64,000 nucleotides of DNA, taken from Bacillus dicomae. GTDB lineage: Bacteria; Bacillota; Bacilli; Bacillales; Bacillaceae_G. Numbering within the stretch: position 1 is the stretch's first letter; the number at the start of each line of letters is the position of its first letter. The translations under genes were made by a program, and so were the position numbers. This document shows positions 7,922 through 15,587 of the stretch, piece by piece. The stretch covers positions 62,001 to 126,000 of the forward strand of contig NZ_VHIV01000002.1 of assembly GCF_006494425.1 (NCBI RefSeq), given 5' to 3'. A model generated the notes under the pieces. The model saw nothing but the letters and a program-made list of their open reading frames with translations, did not search any database and was not told the origin of the DNA.

Positions 7922-8590
7922 TTAAGCGCCCTTTTTGTTTGCATTTATTTGATAAGCATTGATGCTCTTGAATAAGCGTGGTGAAGTAAGGAATAAAAAT
8001 ATAAGTAAAACGGTACATAGAATATAGGAACCAATCATTGTACTACCATTTACGATTAATGAATATAGCACAGCTGATTGACCTTTCGGTGCATATTGTC
8101 CCCAGAAAATGATACCGGCAATAAAGTGACAGAAATAGCGAGCAAAGCTACCGATAAATGTAGCAAGGATAATATAACCAAGAACTTTCTTACCTTCGTT
8201 TTGTTTTGAAGAAGCGTTGTCTTTACGGCTATCTAAATTTGATTGTTCTAAGTTATTTTCATTAGACGTTAAAAGTGCTTTTTGAATTGGACGATAGAAT
8301 AAGCCAGCAAATCCGATAAAAGCAAAGGCAATGAAGTACTCAATGAATGCTTGAACAGGTGTTAAAATGTAAGCATCTCCTACGACAATTTGTAATAGTC
8401 CCCAAACTAAACCACCTAAGAAGGCTGATTTAAAGCCCCAGCGGTATGCAATAATAAAAATAGGAATCATAGCAAATGAAATGGAACCGCCTGTTGGAAG
8501 TTTAATTGATAATGGTAAAATGTCGATGACCAGGGCGAAGGCTGCAAGAATAGCAGATTCGATCATCGCTTGTAAATTGGTGTTACGCAT
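7922..8590 (-). CDS. thiT: Thiamine ECF transporter S component ThiT
   Basis: The 222-residue membrane protein binds thiamine for an energy-coupling-factor transporter. It has about six helices. Conserved ThiT features include AALAxxLD-like AAFALVIDILPLSIKLP near the N-terminus and the aromatic-rich YFCHFIAGIIFWG region that lines the binding site. A hydrophilic insert of about 30 residues (NENNLEQSNLDSRKDNASS) lies in the middle loop, longer than usual. I start it at ATG 8590, which has a GGGGGAGACAAC site; the frame is open further upstream only into the riboswitch. A TPP riboswitch at 8690-8773 confirms the function. ECF energising subunits are elsewhere. Confidence 0.92.
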   Translation of the reverse strand: MRNTNLQAMIESAILAAFALVIDILPLSIKLPTGGSISFAMIPIFIIAYRWGFKSAFLGGLVWGLLQIVVGDAYILTPVQAFIEYFIAFAFIGFAGLFYRPIQKALLTSNENNLEQSNLDSRKDNASSKQNEGKKVLGYIILATFIGSFARYFCHFIAGIIFWGQYAPKGQSAVLYSLIVNGSTMIGSYILCTVLLIFLFLTSPRLFKSINAYQINANKKGA

Positions 8591-8689
8591 GTTGTCTCCC
8601 CCTAAATCCAAGTTGTACAAAAAAGAATAGATATCATAGGAGGATACGAAATACGTAAATAAAAATGAAGTATGTATTTCGGACGTTTG

Positions 8690-8773
8690 CACAATCCCTG
8701 CGTTAGCATTAACTAACAGGTTCGAAGGGTCGGAACGAAGTGTTCCCTCTCAGCGACATGGCTCCCCCTGTGA
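8690..8773 (-). promoter_or_regulatory. TPP (THI-box) riboswitch controlling thiT
   Basis: Read on the minus strand, the conserved pieces appear in order: CAGGGGGAGCC, GCTGAGAGGG, GACCCTTCGAACCTG, TTAATGCTAACGCAGGGA. These are the diagnostic TPP aptamer elements. The aptamer sits 100 bases before the thiT start; an inverted repeat at about 8646-8681 (GAAATAC/GTATTTC arms) may be the switching hairpin. Thiamine pyrophosphate is expected to turn thiT off. Confidence 0.93.
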
Positions 8774-8936
8774 TAACGAGATTCTTTATTTGCTACTGTT
8801 TATTGTAAGCGAAATGGATGAGAATGGCAAATGAATACAGTATGACAATAATTGAAATAGAATTGTAGCGAAATGTTAATAAATATGAAGCAAAAAGTTA
8901 TAGTCCAAGTGAAATAGAGTATGATATAATTTTTTT
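8774..8936. other. Intergenic region between thiT and feoA promoters
   Basis: Contains the thiT promoter region on the minus strand and, on the plus strand, a likely feoA -10 (GATATAAT around 8922-8929). No further gene seen. Confidence 0.5.
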
Positions 8937-8955
8937 GAAAATAATTATCATTCTC
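8937..8955 (+). promoter_or_regulatory. Fur box upstream of feoA
   Basis: GAAAATAATTATCATTCTC matches 16 of 19 positions of the classical Fur consensus and overlaps the start region of the feoA promoter. It predicts repression of the feo operon by Fur with iron. Confidence 0.85.
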
Positions 8956-8972
8956 TTCTGAGGGGGAAGTTT

Positions 8973-9200
8973 ATGAGTTTAGTAGATATTAAAATTGGTG
9001 AGAAAGTGTTAGTAAAAAGCGTTCATTCTTTAGATCAACTATTAAAGAGAAGACTAGCTGCTTTCGGTCTTTCTGAAGGAAGCGAACTTCGTATGAAACA
9101 AAAAGCGATGTTCAAAGGTCCTTGTACATTGGAGTGTCGTGGACAGTTAATTAGTATTCGTCATTGTGACGCGAAAATGATAAAGGTGGAATTAGCGTGA
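8973..9200 (+). CDS. feoA: Ferrous iron transport protein A
   Basis: A 75-residue SH3-like protein that supports FeoB activity. It shows the usual LLKRRLAAFGLSEGSELR core and the CxGQLISIR ending strand. The ATG at 8973 follows GAGGGGGAAG. The stop overlaps the GTG start of feoB, indicating translational coupling. A Fur box at 8937-8955 explains its regulation. Confidence 0.93.
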   Translation: MSLVDIKIGEKVLVKSVHSLDQLLKRRLAAFGLSEGSELRMKQKAMFKGPCTLECRGQLISIRHCDAKMIKVELA

Positions 9201-11185
9201 ATAAGGTTGCTTTGCTAGGGAATCCGAATACAGGGAAGACATCGTTATTTAATGCACTTACTGGTTCTTATGAGTATGTAGGAAACTGGAGTGGTGTAAC
9301 AGTAGAAAAAAAGGTCGGTAAATTAAAAGATAAGCAAGGAACATTAATTGATTTACCAGGCGTTTATGACTTGAATCCAGTTTCACGTGATGAAGGTGTT
9401 GTAACAAACTTTCTACTAACAGAAGAATTTCAGCATATGTTAAATATTGTGGATTCCTCGCAGTTTGAACGAAATATGCATTTAACGTTGCAATTACTTG
9501 AATTTGGTAAGCCAGTTTCAATCGGTTTAAATATGGTTGATGTGGCGAAGCAAAGAGGAATTGTAATTGATGTAAAACGATTATCAGAACAATTAGGTGT
9601 AACAGTCGTTCCTGTCGTTGCAAGAAGTGGAAAAGGCTGTGAAGAACTACTTGCGACTCTTAAAGAAAATGACAAAAAAGAGAAAAAGCCATTCCTTATT
9701 TCATATGGTGTACAAATGGATGAAGGAATCGAAGAGGTAATTTCTCTTTTAGAGAAAGCGAATTATGAGCATCCAAGATGGTTAGCTCTTCAATTTTTAA
9801 GTAATAACGAAGTAGTAGAAAAAGAAATGAAAGCATTACCAATTTATAAGGAACTTGTAGCCATTCGATCTCGCTTAGAAGGAAAACTTGATTGTACGTT
9901 GGAAGAGCACATTTACAAAACTCGTGAAGCGTATATTGAAAAGTTAAAAACAAATGTTATGAAGCATGAGAAAGAAGGGAAAATTCCTTTTTCAGAAAAA
10001 ATTGATAGATTAATTACACATAAAATTTTAGGACTTCCAATCTTTTTAGCAGTTATGTTTTTTATTTTTCAGGTTACGTTTACGTGGATTGGTACACCAT
10101 TATCTGATATGTTAGATGAGTTTTTTGGTGGAAAGCTTACGGATTGGGTGACAGCTGGACTTACAAGTGTCGGAGCTTCTGACTTTATTCAAGCACTTGT
10201 TACGGAAGGGATTATTGCCGGCGTTGGTGCTGTATTAGTATTTGTTCCACAAATCTTTGCACTATTCTTTTTCATTTCATTATTAGAAGACTCAGGATAC
10301 ATGGCGCGAATTGCAGTTGTTATGGATAGAATTATGGAGTTCTTCGGTTTAAACGGAAAAGCGTTTATTCCGATGATTATCGGTTTCGGATGTAATGTTC
10401 CAGGTATTATGGCAGCGAGAACGATTGAACAAGAAAAAGAACGTTTACTTACAGTTCTTGTAACGCCATTTATGTCTTGTTCGGCACGTTTACCTGTATA
10501 TGCGTTATTTGCGGGCGTATTCTTCCCGCATAGTCAGGCGACTGTTGTATTTTCTTTATATGTTGCAGGGATTGTTCTTGCGTTATTAGTTACAAAAATT
10601 ATGTCTCTTACGATTTTAAAAGCGGAGAAGTCTATTTTCGTAATTGAATTACCGCCTTACCGCGTGCCACAAGCGAAAACGTTATGGCTGAGCACGTGGG
10701 AGAAAGGGAAAGGATTTGTTCGTAAAGCAGGTACATTTATCTTCGGTGGTTCTGTTGTCATTTGGCTATTAAATTATGCAGGTCCATCAGGATTTGGTGT
10801 TGATATGGGAGACAGTTTCTTAGCAATGATTGGTGGATTTATCGCACCACTATTTGCACCGCTTGGCTTTGGAACGTGGCAAGCTGCAGCATCCCTTTTA
10901 ACAGGATTTTTAGCGAAGGAAGTTGTCGTTTCTACAATGGCAATTATTTATGCAGTTAAAGAAGATGTGCTTGGAAACGTAATGGGAGCACATTATACAG
11001 CATTATCAGCTTATGCATTTATGTTCTTTATTTTATTATATGTTCCGTGTTTAGCGACGGTAGCTGTTATTAAACGTGAAACAGGATCAGCGAAATGGAC
11101 GATTTTCTCAGTCGTTTATCCACTCGTAGTTGCTTATGTATTAACACTCATTATATACCAAGTTGGATCCTTACTCGGATTCTAG
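9197..11185 (+). CDS. feoB: Ferrous iron transporter FeoB
   Basis: The 662-residue membrane GTPase imports Fe(II). The cytoplasmic G domain has GNPNTGKTS (residues 8-16), DLPGVYDL and NMVD; it is followed by a helical spacer and the Gate-repeat membrane region with ISLLEDSGYMARIAVVMDR and GFGCNVPG. The start is GTG at 9197, inside the feoA stop. Length is at the normal lower end for Firmicutes. Iron repression through the upstream Fur box is expected. Confidence 0.95.
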   Translation: MNKVALLGNPNTGKTSLFNALTGSYEYVGNWSGVTVEKKVGKLKDKQGTLIDLPGVYDLNPVSRDEGVVTNFLLTEEFQHMLNIVDSSQFERNMHLTLQLLEFGKPVSIGLNMVDVAKQRGIVIDVKRLSEQLGVTVVPVVARSGKGCEELLATLKENDKKEKKPFLISYGVQMDEGIEEVISLLEKANYEHPRWLALQFLSNNEVVEKEMKALPIYKELVAIRSRLEGKLDCTLEEHIYKTREAYIEKLKTNVMKHEKEGKIPFSEKIDRLITHKILGLPIFLAVMFFIFQVTFTWIGTPLSDMLDEFFGGKLTDWVTAGLTSVGASDFIQALVTEGIIAGVGAVLVFVPQIFALFFFISLLEDSGYMARIAVVMDRIMEFFGLNGKAFIPMIIGFGCNVPGIMAARTIEQEKERLLTVLVTPFMSCSARLPVYALFAGVFFPHSQATVVFSLYVAGIVLALLVTKIMSLTILKAEKSIFVIELPPYRVPQAKTLWLSTWEKGKGFVRKAGTFIFGGSVVIWLLNYAGPSGFGVDMGDSFLAMIGGFIAPLFAPLGFGTWQAAASLLTGFLAKEVVVSTMAIIYAVKEDVLGNVMGAHYTALSAYAFMFFILLYVPCLATVAVIKRETGSAKWTIFSVVYPLVVAYVLTLIIYQVGSLLGF

Positions 11186-11201
11186 AAGGAGATGTATTAC
11201 G

Positions 11202-11369
11202 ATGGTGGTCAATATTATAATTGGAGCTATCATTTTTGGTTATGCAGCATACACGTTAGTTAATTTTGTAAAGAGAAGTAAAAAAGGAAAGTGTGCGGCA
11301 TGTTCTTTAAATAAGTCATGTCAGTCGCAAACTTGTAGTCCGGATATGGAGCAAATTGCTCATAAATAG
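11202..11369 (+). CDS. FeoB-associated Cys-rich membrane protein
   Basis: A 55-residue product with one N-terminal helix (about residues 3-19) followed by a basic stretch and a Cys-rich tail (CAACSLNKSCQSQTC). This is the small FeoB-associated protein family often found at the end of feo operons in Firmicutes. The start ATG at 11202 has the site AGAAGGAGAT; an in-frame start upstream would overlap feoB and lacks a site. Its exact role is not known; metal handling near FeoB is likely. Confidence 0.88.
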   Translation: MVVNIIIGAIIFGYAAYTLVNFVKRSKKGKCAACSLNKSCQSQTCSPDMEQIAHK

Positions 11370-11392
11370 AAGAAAGCTTTTCGAATTTGAAT

Positions 11393-11614
11393 TGAACTCA
11401 AAAAGTTAGACAAATATATTAAGCAGCTACTAAGGATTGAACTCTGTATTGCACAGGGGACAATCCTTTTAGTTTTGTTTTAATTCTTTTGTAATTGTAG
11501 TAATGAATATAAATATCGTTTTATTGCTTGTATTTTATCTTTTGAAGAAAATTTAGCCATAAAAAATGCACCTCCAATTGTTAATTATGTGTCTAACAAT
11601 TGGGGTGCACTTCA
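11393..11614 (-). mobile_element. IS3-family (IS150-like) remnant with internal deletion
   Basis: The 222-bp element is bounded by related ends: TGAACTC...GTTAGACA at the left and, inverted, TGAAGTGCACCCC...GTTAGACA at the right. On the minus strand it starts like a transposase orfA (MAKFSSKDKIQAIKRYL, ATG at 11560) and, after a large deletion and frame change, ends like an IS3 orfB (IHYYNYKRIKTKLKGLSPVQ). It is non-autonomous. It stands between two arms that resemble a single hairpin (see findings). Confidence 0.85.
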
Positions 11615-11635
11615 ATTTCGCAAAGCCTTTTTGTT

Positions 11636-12214
11636 TTATTTTTTAATTTTTACAAGTTGTGATGATTCTACACCATTCTTTCCAGGGAATTCTTTACTTG
11701 GATCTTTATCGAATTTTAATACACCTACAGATTTTTCTTCACCTTTTACATTTCCGTAAGTTGCATCATCAACAATTGCGAACATGTCGGCATATGCACG
11801 GCCACTTCCAATAATTGTGTTGCCTTCGTATTTTAATTTGGCTCCATCAAGTGTAGCATTTTCTACTTTTTCTTTTGCGAATAATACACCTTGTTCTGTT
11901 GTTATAGCTGGTAATTTATCAAGTGGTTTCGTGTCATCTTTTGCATCCACTGTGCTAAGTAACTCTTTCTTTACTAGTTCTTCACCAGTTTTCTTATCCA
12001 TGACAAGAACTTTTTTTCCTTCTAATGTTGTCATTTTCATTTTATAGAAGTCTTTTTCTTTCACTTCTTTTTTATTTTTATCTGCAATTTGTGTTACTTG
12101 ATCTTCTGTTCCGTACAGTACAAAACCGTTTGCTTTTTCTCCTAATAAAGAACAACCTGATAATGCTCCGAATGAAATTGCTGCTGCTAATCCGATTCCT
12201 ACTAATTTTTTCAT
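11636..12214 (-). CDS. Putative lipoprotein, unknown function
   Basis: The 192-residue product starts with a lipoprotein signal peptide whose lipobox LSGC places the lipidated Cys at residue 21. The mature part is a Lys-rich globular domain without a motif I recognise; it contains VLYGTEDQVTQIADKNKK near the start and YADMFAIVDD later. It would be anchored on the outer face of the membrane. The ATG at 12214 follows AAAAGGAG. It is a single gene facing the feo operon. Confidence 0.7.
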   Translation of the reverse strand: MKKLVGIGLAAAISFGALSGCSLLGEKANGFVLYGTEDQVTQIADKNKKEVKEKDFYKMKMTTLEGKKVLVMDKKTGEELVKKELLSTVDAKDDTKPLDKLPAITTEQGVLFAKEKVENATLDGAKLKYEGNTIIGSGRAYADMFAIVDDATYGNVKGEEKSVGVLKFDKDPSKEFPGKNGVESSQLVKIKK

Positions 12215-12616
12215 GATGATTTCTCCTTTTGTCTGTTTTATAGTAAATACATTTTTGTATTAGTTCTGAAATGATGAGAAGCTTGTTTGTTGCTTCTGGT
12301 ATTAGTGTATAAGAAATATGGAAACGTAACTATCGAGTTAGCTTACAGTAACATTACAATAGTGTAATTTAGTGAAAGTGCATAAAAATAAGTCAATTTT
12401 GAAGAGGATTAATGAGAATATATTAGGAATACAATGTTTTATCTAGAATGTCATATTATATTGGCTGTATTTTGGAAATAACATGTAAGGACATAGTAGT
12501 TTTGTTATAATGAACACATAGGCTGTAAAAATGAATATTCTTTACTGTAAAGGGAGATTTTTCAGTTTTCCAAGTAGTGAATTTGAAATATGAGGTATAT
12601 CATAGGAGGAATTTGA
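12215..12616. other. 402-bp intergenic region ahead of the pspA operon
   Basis: No gene seen. Near 12510 there is TTTTGTTATAATGAA, a good sigma-A type -10, preceded by a weak -35 (TGTAAG, about 16 bases upstream), so activation by a regulator is possible. The left part holds the promoter of the lipoprotein gene. Confidence 0.4.
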
Positions 12617-13282
12617 ATGTCTGTATTTAAACGATTAAGAGATTTAACAATGTCGAATGTGTATTCAATAATTGAAAAAGCGGAAGATCCAGTTAAGATG
12701 ACGGATCAATATTTACGCGATATGCAAGCGGATGTACAAGAAGCTGAGAAAAGTGTAGCAGCTCAAATTGCACTTGAGAAGAAATTCAAAATATTATTTG
12801 AAGAGCAAGAAGCACTTGTGAAAAAACGTGAAGAGCAAGCTCATATGGCTGTTCAAGCAAGCAATCTTGACCTTGCGCGTCGTGCACTAGAAGAAAAACA
12901 AAACGCAGAGCAAAAGATGAATGAGTATAAAGCAAGCTATGAGCAAAACAAAGCTGCTGCTGATAATCTGCGCCTGAAGCTAGAAGAAATGCGTAAGCAA
13001 TTAACAGAGCTGAAAAATAAACGTGAAACACTTGTAGCACGTGTAAATGCGGCGAAAGCACAAAAGAATATTAATCAGGCGATGTCTGGATTTGATTCAA
13101 ATTCAGCAAAAGCTGGTTTAAGCCGAATGGAAGAGAAAGCTCTTCAATTAGAGGCTGAAGCAGAAGCAAGCGGTGAAGTGTACAAAAAAGAAAAATCATT
13201 AGATGATGAATTCGCAAGCTTAAACAAAAATTCTGCTGTTGACGATGAATTAGCTCGTATTATGAAGCAGTATGAGAAATAA
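12617..13282 (+). CDS. pspA: PspA/IM30 family protein
   Basis: The 221-residue protein is almost entirely coiled coil, begins MSVFKRLRDLTMSNVYS and contains the PspA core motif EDPVKMTDQYLRDM. Family members form ESCRT-III-like scaffolds on stressed membranes. The ATG at 12617 follows TAGGAGG. A terminator at 13302-13334 lies between it and the next gene, so pspA may be made in excess over the distal genes. Bacillus has several paralogues (LiaH, YdjF); the neighbours here (DUF350, DUF4178, DUF4247) define a different set. Which stress induces it is not visible. Confidence 0.92.
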   Translation: MSVFKRLRDLTMSNVYSIIEKAEDPVKMTDQYLRDMQADVQEAEKSVAAQIALEKKFKILFEEQEALVKKREEQAHMAVQASNLDLARRALEEKQNAEQKMNEYKASYEQNKAAADNLRLKLEEMRKQLTELKNKRETLVARVNAAKAQKNINQAMSGFDSNSAKAGLSRMEEKALQLEAEAEASGEVYKKEKSLDDEFASLNKNSAVDDELARIMKQYEK

Positions 13283-13301
13283 TATAGAATAGAGACAAAT
13301 G

Positions 13302-13334
13302 AACCGACATGTCTAAATAAATTCATGTCGGTTT
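13302..13334 (+). terminator. Terminator between pspA and the DUF350 gene
   Basis: AACCGACATG pairs with CATGTCGGTT, then T-rich. Confidence 0.8.
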
Positions 13335-13362
13335 TCTATTATTTTTTTGAGGAGGTTTTGCA

Positions 13363-13767
13363 ATGACATGGACAAATGTGTTAGCCATGCTTGTATGGAC
13401 TGGAGCGAGTGCAGTACTTTTATTTGCAATTATGTGGGTTGATTCAATTTTTACAAAATACAATGATTTAAAAGAAATAAAAAATGGGAATACAGCTGTA
13501 ACAACTCGTTTCGTTATGAAATTATTCGCGCAAGGGTACATTTTATCTCAATCGATAACGAAAGCAAATGACTTATGGCAAGCGCTACTTGCATCAGCAG
13601 TTTCTTTCGTTATTTTATTAGTAGTAGAAATGTTTATCGAATTTGTTTTAAAGAAAATGGCTGGCTTAGATTTAGAAGAAGGTACGAAAGAAGGCAGTGT
13701 TGCTCACGCGATGTTGGCCGGATCATTACATATCGTTGGTGCACTTATTTTAGGTGCTTGTTTATAA
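13363..13767 (+). CDS. DUF350 family membrane protein
   Basis: The 134-residue protein has four predicted helices in two similar halves, as in the DUF350 (YjfL) family. Conserved-looking parts are the polar GNTAVTTRF segment after the first hairpin and AHAMLAGSLHIVGALILG at the end. The ATG at 13363 has a GAGGAGG site. It is the second gene of the pspA cluster. DUF350 proteins accompany PspA and DUF4178/DUF2491-type proteins in many bacteria, including the E. coli yjfIJKLMC group, which suggests a membrane-integrity function; no biochemical role is established. Confidence 0.85.
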   Translation: MTWTNVLAMLVWTGASAVLLFAIMWVDSIFTKYNDLKEIKNGNTAVTTRFVMKLFAQGYILSQSITKANDLWQALLASAVSFVILLVVEMFIEFVLKKMAGLDLEEGTKEGSVAHAMLAGSLHIVGALILGACL

Positions 13768-13788
13768 AGAGAGAAGGAGGGGTAGATT

Positions 13789-14295
13789 ATGAGTTTATTT
13801 AAACGAATTAAAAATATAATGAAGAGCCCAGAGCCGCCGAAACCTGAGAAAAGTTTATTAACGTTAGCTCCTGGTGACATGATTGAAGTTTCATTAGTCA
13901 TGTACGAATTAACTGGGAAAACGAGTATGCATTCTCGTAAAGAAATTGTTTTAACGCTGCAAGATGGGAAAGATATTCGTTATTTGAAAATTGAAGACCG
14001 TGAAAATACGTATTACAAATTATATACACCAATTGATGGTCGTTTAGATTCGATTGATGAAATTCCGACGACAATTGAAATGGATGATACAGAGTATCAT
14101 ATGGAAGAGCAGTATAACGGACGTGTTGTTGTGATGGGAAAAACACCATTCTCTGCTTCAGAAGAACAGCATGTATGGGAATTCCAATCAGATAATCGAA
14201 AATTATTACGTATTGAATGGCAAAATGGTCGCACAATGATGTATGAGGGAGAAGCAATTATTCCTGCTGATGTACAAATTATAAGAGCAACGTAA
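13789..14295 (+). CDS. DUF4178 domain protein
   Basis: A 168-residue soluble, beta-rich protein with the DUF4178 pattern: LAPGDMIEVSLVMYELTGK near the N-terminus and the strand-rich YLKIEDRENTYYKLYTPIDG and RLLRIEWQNGRTMMYEG-like segments. It begins with a short basic helix (MSLFKRIKNIMKS). The ATG at 13789 follows GAAGGAGGGG, 21 bases after the DUF350 stop, and the next gene follows after 12 bases, so all are one operon. Function is unknown. Confidence 0.85.
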   Translation: MSLFKRIKNIMKSPEPPKPEKSLLTLAPGDMIEVSLVMYELTGKTSMHSRKEIVLTLQDGKDIRYLKIEDRENTYYKLYTPIDGRLDSIDEIPTTIEMDDTEYHMEEQYNGRVVVMGKTPFSASEEQHVWEFQSDNRKLLRIEWQNGRTMMYEGEAIIPADVQIIRAT

Positions 14296-14307
14296 GGGGG
14301 CGTAATC

Positions 14308-15123
14308 ATGTCAAACCGATTGTTTACCATGATTAAATCGTTCGTGATCCCTATACTTGCTATCGTTATATTACTTGTTGTTGCTGGATATGCCTTATCA
14401 GGTTGTCAAGGCGGGCAGACAAAGTCGATTCAAGACCGTTATCCGCTTGAATCTGTCGCAAAAGAAGGTAAACAAGAATCTTACGTGTATAGGGCCGCCA
14501 ATCGGTCAGTTCCTGAAGTCGCAAAGGAACTCATTAATGAAAGAGAACCGAAGCAAGCATCTAAAGAAGACGAAAATCAAATGTTCCTCGTTTATTCTGA
14601 TAAGATTTATAACTTGCAAAAGGATAAAGAGAAACCATCTGATACGTTAATTGAAATAAGTAATAAAGAGTTTGTCCGTCAAAATTACCAACCGTCCTTC
14701 CTACAAGGATATATTATGGGTAGTATATTAAATGATATATTCGGTTCACGTAAATCATCGTACGGTGATTATCGCGGATATAATGACAGACAAAGTCATA
14801 AACCGGTTATTCCAGAGAGACCACCTACGAAAGAAGAAAAGAAAACCCCACCTCCAATTACGAAGGAAGGGAAAGGATCTATCATTAAGCGTGGCGATAA
14901 TGTAGATTCGAAATCTTCTGTAGGAGATACAGGAAGTATTACGAAAAAAGGAAGCAGCACGCCTCCACCTTCTACTGGGAGCAAAGGGAAAATAACGAAA
15001 AATCCAGGTGGTTCGAGTGGATCAGATGTGAAGCCGAAATCATCTATTAAAACCCCACCAAGGAATACATCTCCTCCGAAAACAAGGGTCGGTGGTTCTG
15101 GGAAAATTACGAAGAGAAGATAG
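14308..15123 (+). CDS. DUF4247 domain protein, membrane-anchored
   Basis: The 271-residue product has an N-terminal helix (about residues 12-30) followed by SGC at 31-33, which could act as a lipobox or as a simple anchor. A folded region extends to about residue 140 and resembles DUF4247. The C-terminal half is a low-complexity Pro/Ser/Thr/Lys/Gly tail with repeated SITKKG/KITKN motifs, likely extended and in contact with the wall. It is the last large gene of the pspA operon and ends in a terminator at 15129-15164. Function is unknown. Confidence 0.8.
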   Translation: MSNRLFTMIKSFVIPILAIVILLVVAGYALSGCQGGQTKSIQDRYPLESVAKEGKQESYVYRAANRSVPEVAKELINEREPKQASKEDENQMFLVYSDKIYNLQKDKEKPSDTLIEISNKEFVRQNYQPSFLQGYIMGSILNDIFGSRKSSYGDYRGYNDRQSHKPVIPERPPTKEEKKTPPPITKEGKGSIIKRGDNVDSKSSVGDTGSITKKGSSTPPPSTGSKGKITKNPGGSSGSDVKPKSSIKTPPRNTSPPKTRVGGSGKITKRR

Positions 15124-15128
15124 TGTAG

Positions 15129-15164
15129 AGATCGAAAAGTGGAATTTGCTTTTCGGTCTTTTTT
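15129..15164 (+). terminator. Terminator of the pspA-DUF operon
   Basis: AGATCGAAAAG pairs with CTTTTCGGTCT, followed by TTTT. Confidence 0.75.
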
Positions 15165-15220
15165 ATTATGGAAATCAATTCCTTTTAGCTGATACAATTA
15201 AGACATAAGGAGGGGATAGT

Positions 15221-15439
15221 ATGACTATGTATAAAAGATTTAGTGTAATTATGTTCCTCGTATTATTCTTGAGTTTGTTCATTAGTACAACGATGAAATT
15301 TCACTTTATAGTAGGTATTCTATGGATACTATGTACATGTACTCTCTTTCTATATGTTCCGCTGCGCTTTCAACAGGAAGTACCCGCCTTTCAAAAATAC
15401 GTAGCATGGATTAAAAGCGGGGGAAGATGGGGCGAGTAA
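15221..15439 (+). CDS. Small membrane protein, unknown function
   Basis: A 72-residue product with two predicted helices (about 8-24 and 28-48) and a basic tail ending KSGGRWGE. The ATG at 15221 has a very good AAGGAGGGG site. It stands behind the terminator of the pspA cluster and so probably has its own promoter (GATACAATTAAG around 15191). I do not recognise the family. Confidence 0.65.
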   Translation: MTMYKRFSVIMFLVLFLSLFISTTMKFHFIVGILWILCTCTLFLYVPLRFQQEVPAFQKYVAWIKSGGRWGE

Positions 15440-15440
15440 A

Positions 15441-15535
15441 AATATATCAGCGATTATTGGAATATATCGATCGCAACTCTAAATATATCAGCGATTATTG
15501 AAATATATCGACTTACCGACAAAAACTGACAATGG
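15441..15535. repeat. AT-rich interspersed repeat cluster, copy 2
   Basis: Inverted relative to copy 1: two units of ATATATCAGCGATTATTG and AATATATCGA followed by ACTTACCGACAAAAACTGACAA. On the minus strand it starts directly after the T-tract of the hairpin at 15544-15573. Confidence 0.75.
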
Positions 15536-15543
15536 TAAAAAAC

Positions 15544-15573
15544 GAGGGTGTGCCAACATGTTGGCACACCCTC
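15544..15573. terminator. Bidirectional terminator (perfect 30-bp palindrome)
   Basis: GAGGGTGTGCCAAC is fully complementary to GTTGGCACACCCTC across a two-base centre. It ends the YitT-type gene on the minus strand, where it is followed by TTTTTT. Confidence 0.85.
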
Positions 15574-15587
15574 TTCTTTCATAACGA

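Noticed and set aside
9258-9953. Minus-strand ORFs opposite feoB
   Set aside because: Shadows of a strong conserved gene, without ribosome sites.
11163-11369. Longer version of the FeoB-associated protein starting inside feoB
   Set aside because: Start at 11202 has a clear ribosome site and the longer N-terminus is a shadow of feoB.
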